Below, in pieces: positions 59,902-64,000 of a DNA stretch of 64,000 nt. Every line of letters begins with the position of its first letter. Within the stretch, counting starts at the first letter, position 1. The notes below the pieces were generated by a model that worked only from the letters and a program-made list of their open reading frames with translations, did not search any database and was not told where the DNA came from. This DNA comes from Fodinibacter sp963730365 (GTDB lineage Bacteria; Actinomycetota; Actinomycetes; Actinomycetales; Dermatophilaceae). A program made the position numbers and the translations under genes. The stretch is from positions 66,742 through 130,741 of the forward strand of contig CAVSRM010000009.1 of NCBI GenBank assembly GCA_963730365.1. Direction: 5' to 3'.

Positions 59902-60594
59902 TCATCCTGGGCTGGAGACGACTTGGTCGTTGGTCGGCATTAGACCGCTGCGGGCGCGCCAGCGTGCGTACGGCATGCCCACGAACCCAAGCGCGAGGCC
60001 GAGTAGGACAGCGATACCGTGCCCGTCGTTGACCACGATCAGCACGAGCGCAGCGACACCGGTGATCAGCGCACTCGCCATGGCTCGCCAGCGGTGATTG
60101 GGCAGGATGGCCAGGGCCAGCAGCGGCAGGGTGGCCAGCAGTGGCAAGGTGGCGCCCGAGTTGCCAGCACCGTCGTCGGCGCCCGCGAGAACCGCCGCGA
60201 GGTTAAGCCCGACCCCGACGAGAAGGAAAGACAGGACCGTCGCCCACACGCCCCACAGTGGTAGGCAGAAAAGGAGCGCAACGGCCAGCAGAACAAGGTT
60301 GGAGACGGTGCCTGCGATGCCTCCGTCCTGCACGACGAGCGCTGTGGCGACCCGCCACCACTGCTGATCGTCAAGCACTGCTGAGGCGCTGCGGTGCAAC
60401 GCCTCGTACAGCCACGGATACGGGATCTGCAGCAAGGACGGAAGCGCGACCGCCCCCCAAAGCACCCACCCCATCCAGGGCGTCGTGCGCAGGGAGAGTT
60501 TGCCCCCGAGGATCGGCTGGACCGAGAACAGAGCGGCCCCAATCACCGCCCAGAGGCAGGCGAGGAAGGTCAAGCCGGACCCTGCAGTTGCCAC
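59902..60594 (-). CDS. Rhomboid-like membrane protein
   Basis: 230-aa protein with six or seven transmembrane helices. QQWWRVATALVVQDGGIAGT then VSNLVLLAVALLF resembles the rhomboid L1 loop and TM2 (WR..T...N). AGNSGATLPLLATLPLLA has a GxSG-like serine motif in the place of the catalytic Ser, and VVNDGHGIAVLLGLALGFVG has a His followed by GxxxxG-type spacing, like the catalytic-His helix. Both dyad positions are therefore present, though the usual HxxxN is missing. GTG 60594 start. Possible intramembrane serine protease or inactive relative. Confidence 0.6.
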   Translation of the reverse strand: MATAGSGLTFLACLWAVIGAALFSVQPILGGKLSLRTTPWMGWVLWGAVALPSLLQIPYPWLYEALHRSASAVLDDQQWWRVATALVVQDGGIAGTVSNLVLLAVALLFCLPLWGVWATVLSFLLVGVGLNLAAVLAGADDGAGNSGATLPLLATLPLLALAILPNHRWRAMASALITGVAALVLIVVNDGHGIAVLLGLALGFVGMPYARWRARSGLMPTNDQVVSSPG

Positions 60595-60907
60595 GGTTGG
60601 AGCATGTCACGCTCGTCAGTCCACGCAGCCAGTGACAGTTCCGGACGGTGCTGAACCGCGGTGGCCACCGAGGTCCGGCGAGAACGCAGGCTCCTGGGGA
60701 ACACCGGCTGGCACGAATCGGGGCTGCGGGTCATCGCACGCGCCCGCGCCGCCGGTGCGCTCGAAATCGGTGGTGCAACCTCGGCGGCTTCCGCGCGCGA
60801 TGCGGGTGGGTGATCCCCGAGGCCCGTGGAGGCCCTTGGCACCTATGTGTAGGCGGCGCCGTGCCCGGGTACGTGCGGTTCGGAACGAGGTTGAGACGAG
60901 GGTGCGC
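60595..60907. other. Intergenic stretch
   Basis: 313 bp between divergent genes; no gene recognised. Should hold both promoters. Confidence 0.5.
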
Positions 60908-61507
60908 ATGAGGTCCCAGAATCACCGTCCGGGCGTTGACCGGCCACGAAGCATAGCCGCCGCGGGCACCGTCCTGGGCGTGGGGTTGGGCGGGTTCGTC
61001 GACGGCATCCTGTTGCACCAGCTGCTGCAGTGGCACCACATGCTGACTTCGACCGACACCGACAACGTCGGGATCCGCTACTACCCGCGCGACACGGTCC
61101 ACGGGTTGGAGATCAACACGGTCTGGGACGGCGTGTTCCATACGTTCACCTGGCTGATGGTGCTTACCGGGATGGCGATGCTCTACTCCCGCGTGCAGCA
61201 CTCACGCGGGCGGGTCTGGTCCTCGCGAGCACTGTGGGGATGGGTGCTCGTCGGCTGGGGGGTCTTCAACCTGGTGGAGGGCGTCATCGATCACCATCTC
61301 CTGGGCATCCACCACGTGCGCAGCGGGCCCCATCAGCTCGCGTGGGACCTCGCCTTCCTGGCTCTGGGAGCGCTCCTGGTCGCGGGGGGCTGGCTGCTGC
61401 AACGTGGTGCCTCCGTCACCGACGCCACTCCCAAGCGCACGCGCGTGGAGGCGGTGGGGCAGTCGGCCGACGGGTCAACCCAAGCCACCCATGATGCAGA
61501 TCGCTGA
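60908..61507 (+). CDS. DUF2243 membrane protein
   Basis: 199-aa integral membrane protein. The family signature is clear: GGFVDGILLHQLLQWHHML near the first helix, NTVWDGVFHTFTWLMVLTGM in the second and GWGVFNLVEGVIDHHLLGIH in the third, with several His residues that could hold haem or copper. ATG 60908 is the start. Its 3' end overlaps the next gene, a CtaG family member, by 17 bp. The pair is found together in many actinobacteria and is thought to belong to cytochrome oxidase assembly or copper handling. Confidence 0.9.
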   Translation: MRSQNHRPGVDRPRSIAAAGTVLGVGLGGFVDGILLHQLLQWHHMLTSTDTDNVGIRYYPRDTVHGLEINTVWDGVFHTFTWLMVLTGMAMLYSRVQHSRGRVWSSRALWGWVLVGWGVFNLVEGVIDHHLLGIHHVRSGPHQLAWDLAFLALGALLVAGGWLLQRGASVTDATPKRTRVEAVGQSADGSTQATHDADR

Positions 61508-62351
61508 CGTCGCCGGCCTCGCGCCCCTGGCGCCGGCACACGGCGGCGAGCGACACGGCGCCGGCCTGCTCGAACGCGCCGGCGAGCTGCTCGCCACGTA
61601 CGGCCCTCTCGTGCTGCTCGCCGCCATGGCCGCCGGCTACGTCGTGCTGGTCCATCGGGAGCGGCGCCGCCGACGCTGGCCGGCGGCCCGGCCGGCCCTG
61701 TTCCTGGTCGGGGTGGTGATCATGGCGACCGCGCTCAGCCCCCCGGTCGACTCTTGGGCCGACTCGGATTTCGGCGGCCACATGGTGCAACACCTGCTGC
61801 TGGCAATGCTCGGCCCCCTCGCCCTCGTCCTGGGGGCGCCGATCACCCTCCTCCTTCGCGGACTCCCCCACCGGTACGCCCGTCGGCTGGGAAGGCTGCT
61901 CAACACTGACATGTTTCACCACTTGGCCCATCCTGTAGTCGCGCTGGTATTGAGCAGCGGCGGTTTGGTGCTGCTGTACTTCACCCCGTTGTACGACCTC
62001 AGTACCCGACACGACGGGGTACATCTGCTTGTCCACCTGCACCTGGTACTGGCCGGTTCCTTGTTCGCCTGGGTGATCGCCGGCCCGGACGCAACACCGC
62101 GACGCGCGACGGTGCGCACTCGCCTCGTGGTCCTCGGCATCGCGATCGCCGTTCACGCATCGGTGTCGCAGCTGCTGTACGCCGGGCTGGTAGTGCAGGT
62201 CCACGAACCGGTGGAGCAGATGCGTGCCGCGGGCAGCCTCATGTACTTCGGCGGCGACATCGCCGAACTGCTCCTCGCCCTGGCGATGCTCATCACCTGG
62301 CGACAGCCTGCGGCCAAACCGCGGTCACAGACTCAGGTGTCCTTGGCCTGA
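61491..62351 (+). CDS. ctaG: Cytochrome c oxidase assembly protein, CtaG (caa3) type
   Basis: 286-aa membrane protein with about seven helices. FGGHMVQHLLLAMLGPLALV carries the HMxQHxLL motif, LLRGLPHRYARRL follows, FHHLAHPVVALVLSSGGLVL and YDLSTRHDGVHLLVHLHLVL hold further His ligands, and GDIAELLLALAMLITW closes. These match caa3-type CtaG, a copper-handling assembly factor. Two ATG codons (61491, 61494) are possible starts. It overlaps the DUF2243 gene and is surely co-transcribed. Confidence 0.9.
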   Translation: MMQIADVAGLAPLAPAHGGERHGAGLLERAGELLATYGPLVLLAAMAAGYVVLVHRERRRRRWPAARPALFLVGVVIMATALSPPVDSWADSDFGGHMVQHLLLAMLGPLALVLGAPITLLLRGLPHRYARRLGRLLNTDMFHHLAHPVVALVLSSGGLVLLYFTPLYDLSTRHDGVHLLVHLHLVLAGSLFAWVIAGPDATPRRATVRTRLVVLGIAIAVHASVSQLLYAGLVVQVHEPVEQMRAAGSLMYFGGDIAELLLALAMLITWRQPAAKPRSQTQVSLA

Positions 62352-62480
62352 CCCGCTACTGCGACCCACGCCCTCGCCGAACTGATTTGCGCGCTACGCG
62401 GCGAAGTGGGGCAGGTACGACGCGTCCTGTCGTGCCGAAGCGGGTAAGTCCGCGCTTGCCTCGCCGGCGCTCGAAACCTG

Positions 62481-62675
62481 CTACGTGGCTTGTCCGAAGT
62501 GCCGGACGAACACCTCGTCGCTGTTGTTGTCCCAGGTGAGGGCGAATCGCCAGCATCCCGGCGTGGGCATATCCACCAACGAGGGCCCTGGTCCGTCCGG
62601 AAGTGTCACAGAGAAGGTCTGGCCGGTCGCTTCTTCGGTTGCTTCGATGTGCAAGGGCCCTGAAACGGCAGCCAA
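62481..62675 (-). pseudogene. C-terminal fragment of a possible extracellular protein
   Basis: 64-codon frame: AVSGPLHIEATEEATGQTFS, LPDGPGPSLVDMPTPGCWRF then ALTWDNNSDEVFVRHFG. TPGCWRFxLxW is a common end of extracytoplasmic beta-sandwich proteins. There is no signal peptide, so the 5' part is probably lost. Confidence 0.45.
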
Positions 62676-63004
62676 CTGAGATCCGTCCGCACATCAGCGT
62701 GAGGCGTTTACCGGATATGCCGCGATCCGGGCGGTCGACAGGCGGCTGCTAGACGATTGCCGATGAATGCAGATGCCTGGTGGCCCGTGACGCTCGACTC
62801 GCTCGTGGACGAGGCGCCGGCGAAGGCCCTACGGGGTCAGTGCGCGTCGGTCTGCAGGAGACATGCGACCCTGCGGGTCATCTGTGCGGGCCGCGTGCCA
62901 GCTGGCGTCGGTCAGGACGCCCTGCCACCGTCGCGCACCAGCTCCCGGAGTCCTGAGCGGCGTCGTGGGGCCAGGTCGAGTGGAGCGCCACGCCGTGGTC
63001 ACTC
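62676..63004. other. Gap with a family A repeat
   Basis: 329 bp between the fragment and psd. It holds the repeat at 62692-62724. A plus-strand frame from ATG 62763 (NADAWWPVTLDSLVDEAPAK) has a natural-looking start but no continuing protein character. Confidence 0.45.
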
Positions 63005-63880
63005 TCAGGTACCTGCCACGCCCTCGAGGCTGTCAACGACGGGGAGAGGCCCGAGCCGTTCCCCCATGCGCACCGTGTCTCCGGGTCGAAGCGGTGTGAT
63101 GGTGCCGGCCAAAGGTGAACACACGAGCACGACGGTGGATCCGAACTCGAAATGACCGAGCGGGCCGCCGGCCTCGACCGCGACGGGCGGGTCGTAGCGG
63201 CGGTGCTGCACCTCGCGGCGGCGTGCGTTCGTGTGCAGGTCGTCGTCGAAGGCGAGACGGGTCATTCCCACCATCGTCGCGCCCACCGGGACGACAGCCA
63301 TGCGTCCACCGCGCGCACCGGCGATCTCTACCACGATCCGTTCATTCAGGGTGAAGAGGTCGGCCACGTGGGTCACCGCCGCGACGTTCACGGGCCACAG
63401 ATCGCCCGGGACGTAGGTGGCTGCCGTGATCCGACCGGGCAGGGGCACGTGGATTCGGTGGTAGTCCTTCGGCGAGAGGTAGAGGGTGGCGTAGGTGCCA
63501 CCTTCGAAGGCGCCCGCGAGCTCACGGTCTGCGAGCAGGGCGGCCAAGGAGTAGTTTCGCCCCTTGGCCTGCACCAGGGTGTCGGACGCCACCTCACCGT
63601 ACGCACCGACGGTCGCATCGACGGGGGACACGATGGCCTCCGGGGCCACGGGACGGAGTCCGGGCTTCAGCCTGCGGGTGAAGAACGCGTTGAGAGTCGC
63701 GTACTCGTCGAGCGGCAACGCCGCTTCTGTCGGCTGAGCCCCGAACACTCGGCTGTAGCCCCGGTGCACCGGGCCGCGCCAGCGCAGGGGAATCGTGCGC
63801 GTCGCCAGCCACCCTGCACCGCGACTGAGTGCGTGCTTGGGAAGAACCGAGAGGGCCAGGATGAGAACGCGCCCAAACAC
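63005..63880 (-). CDS. psd: Phosphatidylserine decarboxylase
   Basis: 291-aa membrane-associated enzyme that makes phosphatidylethanolamine from phosphatidylserine, using a pyruvoyl group. Conserved parts: TLNAFFTRRLKPGLRP, VSPVDATVGAYGEV with the Asp, YLSPKDYHRIHVPLPG with the catalytic His, PVNVAAVTHVADLFTLNERI and the self-cleavage site GHFEFGSTVVLV, where cleavage at the GST serine gives the pyruvoyl-alpha chain. The N-terminal helix is hydrophobic (VLILALSVLP). GTG 63880 is supported by a leaderless -10 site. The form resembles the longer gamma-proteobacterial type rather than the short actinobacterial one. Confidence 0.93.
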   Translation of the reverse strand: MFGRVLILALSVLPKHALSRGAGWLATRTIPLRWRGPVHRGYSRVFGAQPTEAALPLDEYATLNAFFTRRLKPGLRPVAPEAIVSPVDATVGAYGEVASDTLVQAKGRNYSLAALLADRELAGAFEGGTYATLYLSPKDYHRIHVPLPGRITAATYVPGDLWPVNVAAVTHVADLFTLNERIVVEIAGARGGRMAVVPVGATMVGMTRLAFDDDLHTNARRREVQHRRYDPPVAVEAGGPLGHFEFGSTVVLVCSPLAGTITPLRPGDTVRMGERLGPLPVVDSLEGVAGT

Positions 63881-63886
63881 GTCTGG

Positions 63887-63892
63887 ACCGTA
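63887..63892 (-). promoter_or_regulatory. -10 hexamer of psd, leaderless
   Basis: On the minus strand TACGGT ends 6 nt before GTG 63880. Confidence 0.5.
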
Positions 63893-64000
63893 ACACGGCG
63901 CCGACACGCCACGTCGTGGCCACCTCAGGGGAGGCGGGTGATCTCCGGGCCCAGCGCTGGCTTGGAGGCGCGCCTTGGCGGCGAAGTGGGTCACCCCGCG
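63893..64000. other. Window end, nothing assigned
   Basis: 108 bp without a recognisable gene; the last bases resemble the GCGGCGAAGTGGG core of the family C repeat. Confidence 0.4.

Noticed and set aside
62757..63155. Plus-strand frame starting NADAWWPVTLDSL
   Set aside because: The start looks natural, but after 40 codons the composition becomes Arg/Pro-rich and it runs into the antisense of psd.

Overview
This is a 64 kb piece of a high-GC chromosome, almost certainly from an actinobacterium. The third codon position is dominated by G/C, GTG starts are common, and gene content (clade-2 catalase, GABA aminotransferase, CtaG/DUF2243, HxlR, DUF5701, MazEF of actinobacterial type) fits the Micrococcales/Intrasporangiaceae area. 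That placement is inference from gene style, not a search result. Many genes start exactly 6 nt after a TANNNT -10 hexamer, the usual geometry of leaderless mRNAs in actinobacteria, and this was used to settle several start codons.

Layout. (1) 1-10.2 kb is a fairly intact chromosomal block: truncated catalase, an FAD oxidoreductase, an SRPBCC protein, a mosaic of gene remnants, a two-component pair encoded tail to tail, then gabT, a short-chain dehydrogenase and an MFS transporter. (2) 10.3-16.2 kb mixes broken genes (lipoprotein, beta-propeller) with intact enzymes (DUF1254/DUF1214 protein, aminoglycoside-type kinase, alpha/beta hydrolase). (3) 16.2-20.4 kb holds a nucleoside phosphorylase, an unusual protein made of four cold-shock domains, a small cupin-like protein and a translationally coupled operon of one membrane peptide and two PRC-barrel proteins. 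(4) 20.4-38 kb is an accessory region: decayed higBA, a 424-bp near-identical direct repeat enclosing 6.7 kb, an IS3-family element split by a two-tyrosine-recombinase element, fragments of IS256, IS630 and IS110, a broken integrase, and surviving cargo (trypsin-like protease, hemerythrin, multicopper oxidase pair, a trehalose-synthase-like glycosyltransferase). (5) 38.2-45 kb carries an unrecognised 578-aa helical-repeat protein, a pRiA4b ORF-3-type protein and a 1152-aa modular zinc metalloprotease. (6) 45-64 kb has small regulatory and enzyme genes: an HxlR/hydrolase divergent pair with a second copy of its control region 2.3 kb away, acetyltransferase, VOC proteins, a lipoprotein, MazEF, an orphan HicB, a TetR beside an ABC-transporter remnant, a rhomboid-like protein, the DUF2243-CtaG pair and phosphatidylserine decarboxylase.

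Frameshifted or truncated reading frames are very frequent (SDR, lipoprotein, propeller, higA, higB, IS elements, ASCH, YjbR-like). Most look like real decay, because many also carry deletions or foreign junctions, but single-base indel errors in the assembly cannot be excluded for those with one frameshift.

The items most worth a second look are the four-domain cold-shock protein, the two-recombinase transposon nested in an IS3 element inside 424-bp direct repeats, the signal-peptide-less metalloprotease, the tail-to-tail overlapping two-component pair, the 38.3-41.2 kb module of unknown function, and short intergenic repeats spread over the last 15 kb.
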